Source of the DNA: Balanoglossus misakiensis
Lineage: Eukaryota; Hemichordata
Assembly (NCBI GenBank): GCA_040954595.2
Contig: CM082597.2
Location: 8,432,001 to 8,496,000, forward strand
Direction of reading: 5' to 3'
Length of the DNA: 64,000 nt
Positions within the stretch are counted from its first letter, which is position 1. Each line of letters begins with the position of its first letter. The position numbers and the translations under genes were made by a program. The notes under the pieces were generated by a model. It saw only the letters and a list, made by a program, of their open reading frames with translations, searched no databases and had not been told where the DNA came from. Below are positions 46,601 through 57,150 of the stretch, piece after piece.

Positions 46601-48595
46601 TAATAAGACCTAACCTACAAGGTCTGGTGAATAATACATAGTAATAAGACCTAACACATAAGGTCCCTCCAATCAGCGAGCAGCAAGTGGACCTTAGAGA
46701 AGGGGATAAACCAATCAGAACATGTAATACGTGTGCATAGGACCTGTAATGTAGGTCATTTTGAAACAGGACTTTTGAAACAGGACTAGTAGTCCTGTTT
46801 CATAAGTCAGGTCCATGACATATGTACCGACATCTGTGATTGGTCCATCTGGTAATCTTAGGTCCACTTGCGGCACGCTGATTGGAGGGACCTTATGTGT
46901 TAGGTCTTATTATTATGTATTATTCACTAGACCTTGTAGGTTAGGTCTTATTACTATGTATTATTCGCTTTACAGCTCCCTGATTGGTTAATGTGTAGGT
47001 CTGGTCCTCCAGTGTTCACTGCCTCATTATGCAGGACCTTGTAAGTTAGGTCTTATTAATATGTATTTATTCAATTTTCAGCTCCCTGATTGGTTAATGT
47101 GTAGGTCTCCAGATTTCACTGCCTCGTTATGCAAAGTCTTTTGTACTTTCTGAATACAGTTGTTGTATTCTGTCTGGCATGCTGCCTGCGCGTGGTCGAA
47201 GCTCGATCCCAATGTATAAAGAAAGGCACTCATATACTGATTGGATTTCACCTTTTCCTTCACTATTCATGGCATTTTATGTGATACTGTGAACTAGATA
47301 CTCGAAATAAAAATTGCCAGGAGAAATTTAGTATTTTATTTCCAGGGGCGGTTTGTTGAAATGGGCTAGTGTTTTGTTACGTAATGTCTTTCAGCGCATC
47401 ACTTTGTGGAACACCTGGCTGAATACGAAGTGTGTGCTATTCATTCGAGCAAACCAAAAATATCTTACAATAGAATTCTTCAGAATAGCATTGCATTTCT
47501 TTGGGATACCTCATTAGTTGCTTTGCAGGTATGATAACTTTTATTGTACTTCTTTCACGAAGCTGCACCGTCATAGTTCCATTTTTATGAAAACAATATA
47601 GGAATGTATAAACGGACAACGTGGTCCTTATCACAACATCTTCGTCAAAACAAATTTACTTTAAAATAGTAATAACAACAATAATAAAATTGATGATGAG
47701 AAGTAGGAGGGTGATTAAAAAAATATACAACTGTTAGCAAAAATGCTTAGATGAGTAAATCAGATTTTCAAAGTCCATCTAAATGATCATTTAATCTTTC
47801 CAGGGTGCGGTTTATGTTGGAGATAGTATCAGTCAGGCTATTTCTCAGAAAATCAATGAACGATCTGCGGACAAACCGAATAATGTGTTACCACAACGCT
47901 AGCCAGGAAGCACATGGGACATTTCACAATGAGGCAGTGAACACTGGGGGGGACCAGACTGACACGTTAACCAATCAGGGAGCTGTATGGTGAATAAATA
48001 CATATTAATAAGACCTAACCTACAAGGTCCTGCATAATGAGGCAGTGAACACTGGAGGACCAGACCTACACAATAACCAATCAGGGAGCTGCAAAGTGAA
48101 TAATACATAGTAATAAGACCTAACACATAAGGTCCCTCCAATCAGCGTGCCACAAGTGGACCTTAGAGAAGCGGATAAACCAATCAGAACATGCAATACA
48201 TGTGCATAGGACGTGTAATGTAGGTCATTTTGAAACAGGACTAGTGTACCATTCTGCTTACAGTATGGTGTAATTAGCGGTCCATGCGTACTTAAGTCCA
48301 CAGACAAAGACAAGCTATATAAACAGTGTTCAAAGCAAAGGAATCCCTTGTTTCACATTACGGGCAGAGGATTTGCGAAGGTGTGAAAGACTATTTGTCC
48401 ACATCAAGATAAGCCTTCGACTGAACTTCGAAAAGCCGAAAAAACTCGACTGAGTTGGGTTAGGGGTACACGCCCACCCGCCACTTTTACTTGCTTGTTA
48501 TCTAAGCACAAGGGGCAAAACGCATTGCAAGATAGTAACTTCAAGACCCAAATAGTGATTTTACGCGTGGTTGTATAGGGCATGGCATGCGACCT
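43683..48595. mobile_element. 4.9-kb TTAA-flanked element in the signal exon of gene C
   Basis: TTAA occurs at 43679-43682 and 48596-48599. The ends are AGGTCCCATGTCATGC and, in complement, AGGTCGCATGCCATGC. The uninterrupted exon is seen in gene B (33620-33630). The interior is dominated by three tandem fold-back units (43897-48240). TTAA plus AGG ends fit piggyBac/Kolobok-type transposition; no transposase is visible. Confidence 0.8.
43897..48240. repeat. Tandem array of three ~1.45-kb fold-back units
   Basis: Units start at about 43897, 45378 and 46788 with TAGTCCTGTTTCATAAGTC; the second and third end in GAAACAGGACT, the complement of the start. In each unit the outer 350-400 bp are inverted repeats of one another (blocks such as AGACCTTGTAGGTTAGGTC and CAATCAGGGAGCTG). 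The central 700 bp hold conserved gene-like stretches: a minus frame at 44186-44377 with relatives at 45546-45743 and 47078-47263 (FDNAQAACQTEYDNC), and a plus stretch at 44454-44640 flanked by TTTCCAG and GTATGA, like an exon. Confidence 0.85.
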
Positions 48596-48599
48596 TTAA

Positions 48600-49330
48600 G
48601 GGTATTTCACGACAATCTCGCAACATTTTACAGCTTCTCAGGCAAGTCATGGTTGCGAGTTGTGCGGCCAATCTGCGATCAACCTATATAATAAAAGCTT
48701 GATAAGTTATGCGTGTTTTGCAAAGAATTGTAACTACTGGTTGTGTGAGCAAGGCACCATGGAGACGCTATGCCTTCGGGTTGTTTGGAACTAGAACGTT
48801 GCTGCGTCAATTGCCCCGCCCCTATACCTTTCTCAAGATTACAAGGAGAGAGTATTTGAGCATGTACACACAGGATGATCGTTAACGTCAAAGGGATTTC
48901 ACGACAACATTGTAACAGTTTACGTCTTCTCAGGAAATCCATGGTTGACAAATTTTGCATCTGACCCCAATCAACGAAAATTCGGCAAATTGTCCCGCAC
49001 TTATACATTTCCTTTGAGTGTACAAGTGATATATATATTTAATAACTTGTCTTTAGTGCATTGTCCACGTCAACAATAATGCTACAATACAGATTCCCAG
49101 AGGTTAACCCATCGGTTAGGTTTCTGAGGTAGAATCTGAAAGAGTGGCTTTAATTAATTTATGCCGACATTTCTTATTCAAAATTCGCAATTCTAGAAAT
49201 GCGATTGTAAGATTTTATCGCCTGTCATGTCATCTACATTTCACATTTGCATTATTCAGATGATGACTAACTTCCGCTGCGGGAGATGTCGGTGAAGATA
49301 GATATGTCTAGGAATTCAAAACGGCACATA
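48600..49330 (-). promoter_or_regulatory. Start of gene C and its duplicated 5' flank with a relic signal exon
   Basis: The first part of the signal exon (ATG at 48648-48650) is followed upstream by a TATATAGG box (about 48686) and the GGAGACGCTATG flank. At 48873-48942 an older signal-exon relic still reads MDFLRRRKLLQCCREIPL. The arrangement matches the flank of gene B (33690-34890). Confidence 0.5.
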
Positions 49331-50293
49331 AAGTGGGAAAGTATCTGCAAAATCTACCCAAATACGGCATAGTTTATTCCTCAAATATCCATTTTCCAAA
49401 AAAATCGATTGTTTGCCATTATGTATAGGTATAGTATGCAAACTTTTCAAAAGTTTTGTAAAGAACCCCATCGAGAAAAAGCTATTTTCTACAACATCGA
49501 CAACAACAACAACTCCTCCCTCTTTCCTTCCCTCCCTCCATCCCTCCCAATAGGGAGTCCCTCTCTCCCTCCCATCCATCAGAGTATAATCAAATGAAGC
49601 GTAATTTGATTCTATGGGAAAATGCGCAATACATACATACGCTTTAATATCAACCAGAATAATCCAGATTAAACCACGATCGTGACGTCACACTATTCAA
49701 CAGACAAGTCATTCACTGAGAGAACCTCCGTCTCACCCAAAACCACAGGTTGAAAACCAAGTCCCGGGTAGTTCTAGAACTACCTCTGGGGGTTCTAGAA
49801 CTACCGCAGGACTCAGTCTCACCTGTCGTAACAAAAATACAAATACACAATGCTTTATTTGCATAATTACATTTACTTCTATACCTGCATTCAAAGTACA
49901 TTTCATTTGAATAGAGTAATTGTTATGTTAATTGAAAGCGAACTGGATATGCGACAGCAGTCTCCGGATCATTTCATATTCAATGCTTCAATTTCACAGT
50001 TTTGTCTACTGACGTACAAAGCTAATGTGTTGGTGGCTCTCGAGAGTCTTCATAACACGATAAAGTATAAAATAGACAAAAATCAATTCACCAGAAACAA
50101 ACTAACGTTGCAATAAATATTCACTACAAATTTCTAGAAAATTATACTAAATCACATTATCCCCAGATTTGCTTGTATTACTCTAACCCGATGCTTCACT
50201 TCGATTTTGCTTCACTACCGACATGTAACAAGGTTGGCTGTTTTAGGCCTACTGTTTAACAAAACCCGCGTACCTTGCAAAATTCTGCTTACT
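49331..50293. other. No gene seen; pyrimidine tract and TTCTAGAA palindromes
   Basis: A CCCTCCCTCC-type tract lies at 49516-49582. GGTAGTTCTAGAACTACC, a perfect 18-bp palindrome, is at 49767-49784, with a second GGTTCTAGAACTACC at 49791-49805 and a third partial copy at 50843. No supported coding. Confidence 0.6.
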
Positions 50294-50486
50294 TTTTGTT
50301 GCTGTTCACCAGATGTGCGTTTGTAATGTCGGACGGCTTCACTTCGGTATCAAGTCTTTTCGCAGATGAGTTACTCACCAATATCGCTACCATACAGACG
50401 CGTTGCCGCTGTGGCTCGTAGAGAGTGGTTCGTTCAAAAGCCAGGGAGGCCAATACACAGACGGGCAGTAGTACCATGTAGAGCAT
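50294..50486 (-). CDS. Possible first exon with signal peptide
   Basis: The frame starts MLYMVLLPVCVLASLA, a typical cleavable signal peptide, continues for 64 codons and runs into a consensus donor (GTAAGCAG) in phase 2. No partner exon downstream was identified and I recognise no domain. It could instead be a membrane segment exon belonging to gene A. The call rests on the signal sequence and the donor only. Confidence 0.35.
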
Positions 50487-51045
50487 TGTGACCCGGTTTT
50501 TGCTTTACCAACATGTAGCCGCTTGTTTTCGCAGATGATATAGATCGGAACTACATGTATCTTCAGATCGATTTCATGGACATGTGAAGGAAAATAAACT
50601 AAAAACGTGACACTTAGGCCAGTCTACTGCATTTGGCCTAGACAATTTTCGCGTAAGCTTACCATGTGCACGCAAAACCCCAACATCTGTAACCCTTCCC
50701 ATATTACACTACGTAACACACCTGTAGAGTTTAATTTGATACAAATTGAAGTTTAAAATTAGCATTTCACTCCAACACGTAAACATGACCATTTAGAGTA
50801 ACACCTGTCAAGCGTGGGCGATCTTGTAAGGCCCAGCAGGGCGGTCTAGAACTACCTGCCCACAACATGATTCATTTATAGGAAGAGGGGTGGCCAACCA
50901 AATTTCACAGTCAGCAATGAAGAATTAGCCTCTTTTGATAACATTTTGTTCCTTATATTTTACTGAATCGTTGTGTAATACGACGTCTTAAAGATTCACA
51001 AAGATCCAATGGTGACAATGTCTGTGGGCGATCGTGGTTTAAGTT

Positions 51046-51147
51046 AGAGAACCACCTCCCCTCCGTGGTTCTTGGTTTCAAATCGCCGAGGGCCTCAGGC
51101 CCTCGGCGATTCGAAACCAAGAACCACGGAGCGGGAGGTGGTTCTCT
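51046..51147. repeat. Long GC-rich perfect hairpin
   Basis: Arms of about 50 bp are almost perfectly complementary (AGAGAACCACCTCCC outside, CGAGGGCC at the tip) with a 1-3 base loop. It may be a tiny fold-back element; it would form a very stable cruciform or RNA hairpin. Confidence 0.85.
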
Positions 51148-51367
51148 ATTACGTAATCCAAGGCCAACACATACAATTGGTTTTAAAATTACAGAATATA
51201 ACTCCACCATGATGACAAGTGAAATTATGGGTTATTACAATGGCAAGTGACAGCTTATTTTGTCAATGGTGCATTATTAGTTCAGAACTTGTCAGGATTG
51301 TACATAAAACCAAAGATCCTCATTGTCTTAAATTGAAAAAAATTACAACGGTTGCATTGATCTTTAA

Positions 51368-51561
51368 GAAATTTATAATCGTGGTGTGAGGAGCCCCTTT
51401 CCCTTTATGCATACAGTGTACATATGATCATGACGGTGAATGTTTTCATGGGGGGGGGGGTCATCATATTTTTGGGCCTGGGTGAATGGGGGGTCGGCCT
51501 GATTTTGAAAACCGATGACACAACCTTGCCGCCCCCAGCAGAAAAAAACCTGAACAGTTCC
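51368..51561. repeat. Right-end fragment of a Harbinger-like element (H5)
   Basis: Matches the right 200 bp of H4 including the GAACAGTTCC end and TTA. It marks the left limit of the block shared by genes A and B. Confidence 0.7.
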
Positions 51562-52594
51562 TTAACTCTCATTTGATTCGTGGAAAAAAGGCACCGCATA
51601 TACACAATGCACAATAAGTGTACGTTTTAATTTCAACCAGAATAAACCAGAGCATTACAAGTCAAACACAAAAACTCTTTCAATTACACAAAACTAGAAC
51701 TCCACCAATTAATGACCAGTAAAATTACGGGTTATTACAATGGCAAGTGATATTTCTGGTTATTATAAAACAGAAATATTGATCCATGTATACATGTATA
51801 TATCCAATCATGGCAGATTACAAAGAAATGTAAAAATATCATCGTACTATATGAACAAAGTCAATCATAGTCGCACGCAATACAAATTTATTTTAACGAC
51901 ACATCTAACTCTCATCAAAACGCTGCTCTTTCAGACTAGTTTGTTGGCACCTCTAGCTAAACGTACATCTATGCCTTTCACATTTAATGCATTGTCAACA
52001 AAACTCGATTTCCAAAAAAGCTAAATGAACACTTCTTGCTTCATAAAGTCTAAAGACAGATAACATTTTGAATGGTAAACATTTGTTTAGAACTCGTCCC
52101 AAAAGCTTATTTTATAACTTCTGTAGACCAAACGGAGGCCCCTGTGCTAAACGTGAAATCGTCCATCAGATTCAACAACTCCCACCATTGCACTGAAAAC
52201 AGTCAGGTGATTACACAGACACAGGGTAGAATTGAAGTCGGACTTTGGTGACACCTGCAAGATATCAAGCAGAAAAAAACGTGATGACAAAGCATTGGGC
52301 GTTTCTTTGCAATTGAAACAAGATCAAACACCTGGTTCACATCCCAGCGTTAATTTAAACAAGGAAAAGCGCCCTCACGTGAATCAGTACATTTTTTACG
52401 TTTACGGTATTTTCCATGTGTCAGTATTAATTGTAAGATGCAGTACCTTGTTCTGCATTTTAAGTTTTTGTTGCATATTTATCCACAGTACCCACTGAAA
52501 TCACACTGATTGCCACTTGTCTTAGATTTCATCAATCGCAAGTACATGGAGCATTTCAACTTTTGCAAAATTTAGAAGAAATTAATTTGTATAC

Positions 52595-55500
52595 CTTACA
52601 ACCATCATTCTGCCAGTTATTCCCATCAAAGTAGCTACATCTGTGTTGAGTAGTGAGAACAGTGATGTCAACCCCATGGGCTGTAGGGAAAAAATATACA
52701 CAGAACTTCGGTTACATCAACATATTCCATATAAATCCAACTGGAGTGTCTGTAAGGTAGTGTGCACCCAGAAAATGAAATTCATAAACTTTTGTATTAT
52801 ACTGCTAAAGGCAAAAGAAATACAGAACGCATACCACGTGTTTTGTGTACACCTTTGTATGGAGGCCGATTAAACGGGTTGAGCGCCCGTTTAATATATC
52901 ACTTGATCAAATCGCACCATACAGTCACAATTGGGCATCGACAAGAAGTAAATGTATTACAATCAGTAAGCATATTTAGATAAACATCAGTAAGCATATT
53001 TAGATTGACCAATCTAAGCTCGATAGTAAAAGTAGAAAATTGGGAGCTCTATATTAAAACCGCAAGATCGTAGCATAACTTTCTACATATGCATGTTCGT
53101 TTTTGAAATTAAAAAGAAGCATAAACAGCAAAAAGAAAAGAAAAGAAAACACAACTACGTGTTTTAATCAACGATCATTGCGCAATAGTTGTTTTAATCA
53201 TGAAAATATTCCACAATCTTACCTCTGGTAAGGTCAAAGGTTATGTAATACAAGCCTGTCCTGGTGATGTTTGCTTCTGATAGAAATGTGGATGCTGTAC
53301 ACCCTGCAAATACCAAGTCAGTTACATAATGGAAATCACTGTAGCCACCGACAGCGTCAAGTCTCTCCAGTGACACGTGTAATGTAGTAGTCTCAAAGAT
53401 AGGTCCTTGTGCTTCCATGGTGATTTGCATTGCAGAGTATCTCGATAGTACCTACAACGATGAGAAACCAATGCAAAATGAACTCTACAACAGGTACAAA
53501 TGATTCTTTTGAGGTAAACCTTGCCTGTGTTTTGAGATGTGCAAGTTCAATTCACATGTTGTGTCATTGGGCATCAGACCTCGGAACATGATGACAGAGA
53601 GGATGGTGATTGCATGGTACATATGTAAAATATTGCATGCTGAGAAATAAATCCCCATGGTTATGATTTGTGTGCATTTACATAGGGCTTTACCCCCTCC
53701 CCCGGCTGACCATCACACCAAGATGGTTGGTTTGATGGTACTTTAGAGTTGCTAACATGCAAAAGTTGGTTAGGTTCATATAATGTGTGAGGTTTACCGT
53801 TACTGTCAATGCATAGTGAGTGACTCCTTCACTTTCCACGTATACTCCCCTGACGATGCTTTCATTTCTAGGTGTCTGATAATTACCAAGCCATACGCCG
53901 AGATCCTCTGATGCATTTTTCACTGAAAAGGAAAATGTTCTGTGATAATTTAAACTGATGTTAAAACTCCACTCACAATTTGGCCATTACTCGAGTTCCG
54001 CCCCACGATGAAAATATGAGCGAGTATTGTAATACATATCACTGGGTTTCTGTGTAAAGTTGATTAAAAGAAGATATGTGCCATTTCAATTTGAGTTTTC
54101 ACTGGTAATACATTTTATCCACAATATAATTTTTTTCATTATGACACTAGTGATACAGGGAATCCCCAATGCCCTAGCATATAATATGACCCCTACTGAC
54201 AAGGAGTTCCAGAAATCACGCTGTTTCCAAAGATTTAAGTATTTTTGCGAGTTCCATGAGAATGTTAGGATGCCATTGATGGCCTTAATGAAAACCAACC
54301 TTTAATCTCATTACCATCTTCATCTCTGAATTCCAGGGTCAGTATATCGGTAGTGAAGCCATGTGTCCTATTTGCCAATCTGTGAGGATTCCCACCGAAT
54401 CGGAAAATCTATAAAAAAAAACATCTTAATTATTCCCCGAGCACTTGAACGCATTATAACAACAGAATTGTACTTTAAACCAAAGATCATAATTAAATAT
54501 GTTTATGGACTTATTTTGTAAAAAAAAATGACAATGTTTGCACTAACTCAGCATAATACTGTCTAGTTCATTCCCATAATGACTTGACTGGCGGAAGAAT
54601 CCTAATGACCAAAAGTTAGACAAATATCAATATACTAGAACAAAGCAATGTATGATAGAAAACGAAAGTGAGATTGTCTTCTTAATTATAAACGTTGTAT
54701 ACAAACCATTCTGTTCAAGACTGTGCCCCGCGACAATTGTGGAAACATACTGTCTGCTGGTGGAATATTGAATCCACTTCCATCTCCAATCATTACATTG
54801 GTGTCGCACAAGTCCTGCGCAAAGTTCTTTTCCAGATGAAGCACAAGAGAAGAAGTGTTCACGATGATTGGTCCATGTCCATAATTAGCCTCGTTCAGTA
54901 TAAACATTGATAACTGGTGGAATACTTTCGTTGTTATCTTTGTCAGGTGATTTGCCTGCCCAGGATTCAGCTTCTCGCTCGGATTGGCGTCAATTAGGGA
55001 CTGCATTCTGTCTATCACCTTTTGCATGACATTCAGTGTTTCTGAAATTATGTAATCATTGGCATTTAAAATGTATCTCACTCTGTCTGATTGTCGGTCT
55101 CGGCTTTTCACCAATGCCCGGAAAATATGAAGTGAGTTTCATTTCTTGTAACCATTGTTAGAAAATGATGAATGGAAAATGTTGAAGAGATAATGGAGAC
55201 CTATCTTTCCACTTCTAATTCAGCGTATCATTCAACAGTTGGATAGGTCCAATACTCGAAGTTTCTCTTAGCTACATGTAAGACATTTGACGGTTACCGA
55301 TAATTTGCATGATTTGTGAAAACAAACGAACTGTAGTTGACATATTTTCGATACTCTTAATAATTGCAAGGGCCCATGTTTCTGCATCGGATATGACTAT
55401 TGTATTTACATCATTGGATGTAGATATTGAACGTGGACGGTGTTGTGATGGAAACTGATGTCACAGAATGATCTTGGTTAAAACAACAAAATATAATACC

Positions 55501-57150
55501 CTTTGCTAATAAAATTCTTCCTTTAAATATACATGTATAACTTTTCTTTGAAAGGTCAGAGGTTAAAGTGTCCAACTTGTCAATTACACTAATACCCTGG
55601 AAAAATAAAAGAAAATTATTTAGTACGTGGCTTTATAGCTTTATATGGAACCATTCAGTATGTAGCTTTAGTTGTCACAAAATAGTCATATCGATATTCT
55701 ATAAGGACCTTTGATAAACGAGTAAAGACAATTACATAGTATGTGGTTTATAGCATTATGTGAAATTATTTTAGAATGTAGCATTAGGGACCGTTCAGTT
55801 TTTACGGCCGGGGGGGGGGGGGCGGCAAAATCCAGGGGGGGGGGTCACTTAAAATTTGAAGTCCAAAAGGGGGGGGCATCTGTTATTTTTAAACGTTTAG
55901 GGGGGGGGGGTCACATACTTTTGCCACCGAACTTTTACTTTTGAGTCCACAAAATTGCAGTTTCGCGCCCTTTATTTTACAAAATTTTCTCATGTGGGAG
56001 GGGGTGTCCCACACCCACCCCCGTCATTCTCCGTCACATTTCGTTTTTTGCTGGTTTGTCTAGTGTACCAGGGAAGAGTGCTTGCCACCCCAAACCCACT
56101 GATGATAATATTTAACAAAGTAAATACATAAAGGAGGATAATCGTTTAAACCATTTCGCAAAACTGATACTTTCGCGCTGCATCTTCTATATACTAGAAG
56201 TGTTATAAATGATGTCATGACGAAGATGACGCCAAATCTTCTAACTTTGAGAGGAGTGGCAAAAAGTTAAATTGGTCCTCCCAAACATTGAGATAATTTG
56301 CTTTTGAGTTCATAAAAATGCAACTTTGAGCTACATATTTTACAAAATGTTCTTATGTGGGAGGGGGACACCCCCTCCCACACCCACCCCCTCCATTCTT
56401 CGCCACATATCATTTAGTCGCTGGTTTGTCTAGTGTACCAGAGCAGACTTCTTCCCACCCCACCCCCGATGTTTACTTTGAGTGGAGTGCCAAAATTAAA
56501 ATTTGTCCTGCCTAACATTGAGTTAAATTGCGTTTGAGTTCATTAAAATGCAACTTTGAGCACCGTATTTTACAAAATTTTCTTATGTGGGAGGGGGACA
56601 CCCCCTCCCACGCCCACACCCGCCACTTTTCTTGTTTTACCAATTCTAGCAACTATTGTATTGACTTGTCATTTTATTTTGTTCATAGATTTCTTTATTG
56701 CAACGATATACTATTATATACTTCAATTACTTTAAGAAATTTATAATTGAGGTGTGAGGAGCCTCATTCCCTTTATTGCATACAGTGTACATAGGATCAG
56801 GACGGCGAATGTTTTCGGCGTGGGGGGGGGTCATCACATTTTTGGGCCTGTCAAAGGGGGGAGTCATCATTTTTTGGTGCTGAGTGAAGGGGGGGGGGGT
56901 CGGCCTGATTTTGAAAACCAATGACTCAAACTTGCCAGCCCCCCCCCCCCCAGCCGTAAAAACTGAACGGTCCCTTAGTTGTCAAAAAATGTTCTGTCTC
57001 TTCAGTGGATTTCGCCAACTTGTGGCTTTATACAAGACAGTGCATTGCGTCAGTCTCAAATGATTTGAACCTTTCTTACCACATCTGTTGTTCTGAATTC
57101 ATCTTCACTTATCTTGACCAAGCTCTCCCGCAGCAGAAGTAAGTCATCAT
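52595..57150 (-). CDS. Gene A: polycystin-type GAIN region and first half of GPS (7 exons)
   Basis: Key segments: DDLLLLRESLVKISEDEF, GISVIDKLDTL, ETLNVMQKVIDRMQ, FRFGGNPHRLANRTHGFTT, VKNASEDLGVWLGNYQTP, ERLDAVGGYSDFHYVTD and CSYFDGNNWQNDGCK. The exon at 55500-55596 is six bases longer than in gene B. The close match of coding sequence with gene B, against diverged introns, suggests constraint. Confidence 0.8.

Larger units (their letters stand above)
37793..48650 (-). pseudogene. Lectin/polycystin-like gene C, signal exon split by insertion
   Basis: Exons: signal peptide in two pieces (48600-48650 and 43622-43682), CTLD1 at 42716-42995 and 41890-41969, CTLD2 at 38359-38623 and 37793-37869. 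The CTLD exons are open and in phase. The signal exon is interrupted by a 4.9-kb insertion at TTAA. The last exon reads VISED where A and B read VCED and VICED, so the final CTLD cysteine is lost. No GAIN exons follow; homology ends near 36.9 kb at a LINE fragment. Gene C shares the F fold-back and a MITE with gene B, so those two are the closest paralogues. It is very likely dead as a secreted protein. Confidence 0.75.

Noticed and set aside
25605-48595. Kinship between the two 4.9-kb insertions because of equal length
   Set aside because: Ends, target duplications (ATA versus TTAA) and interiors are different; the length match is coincidence.
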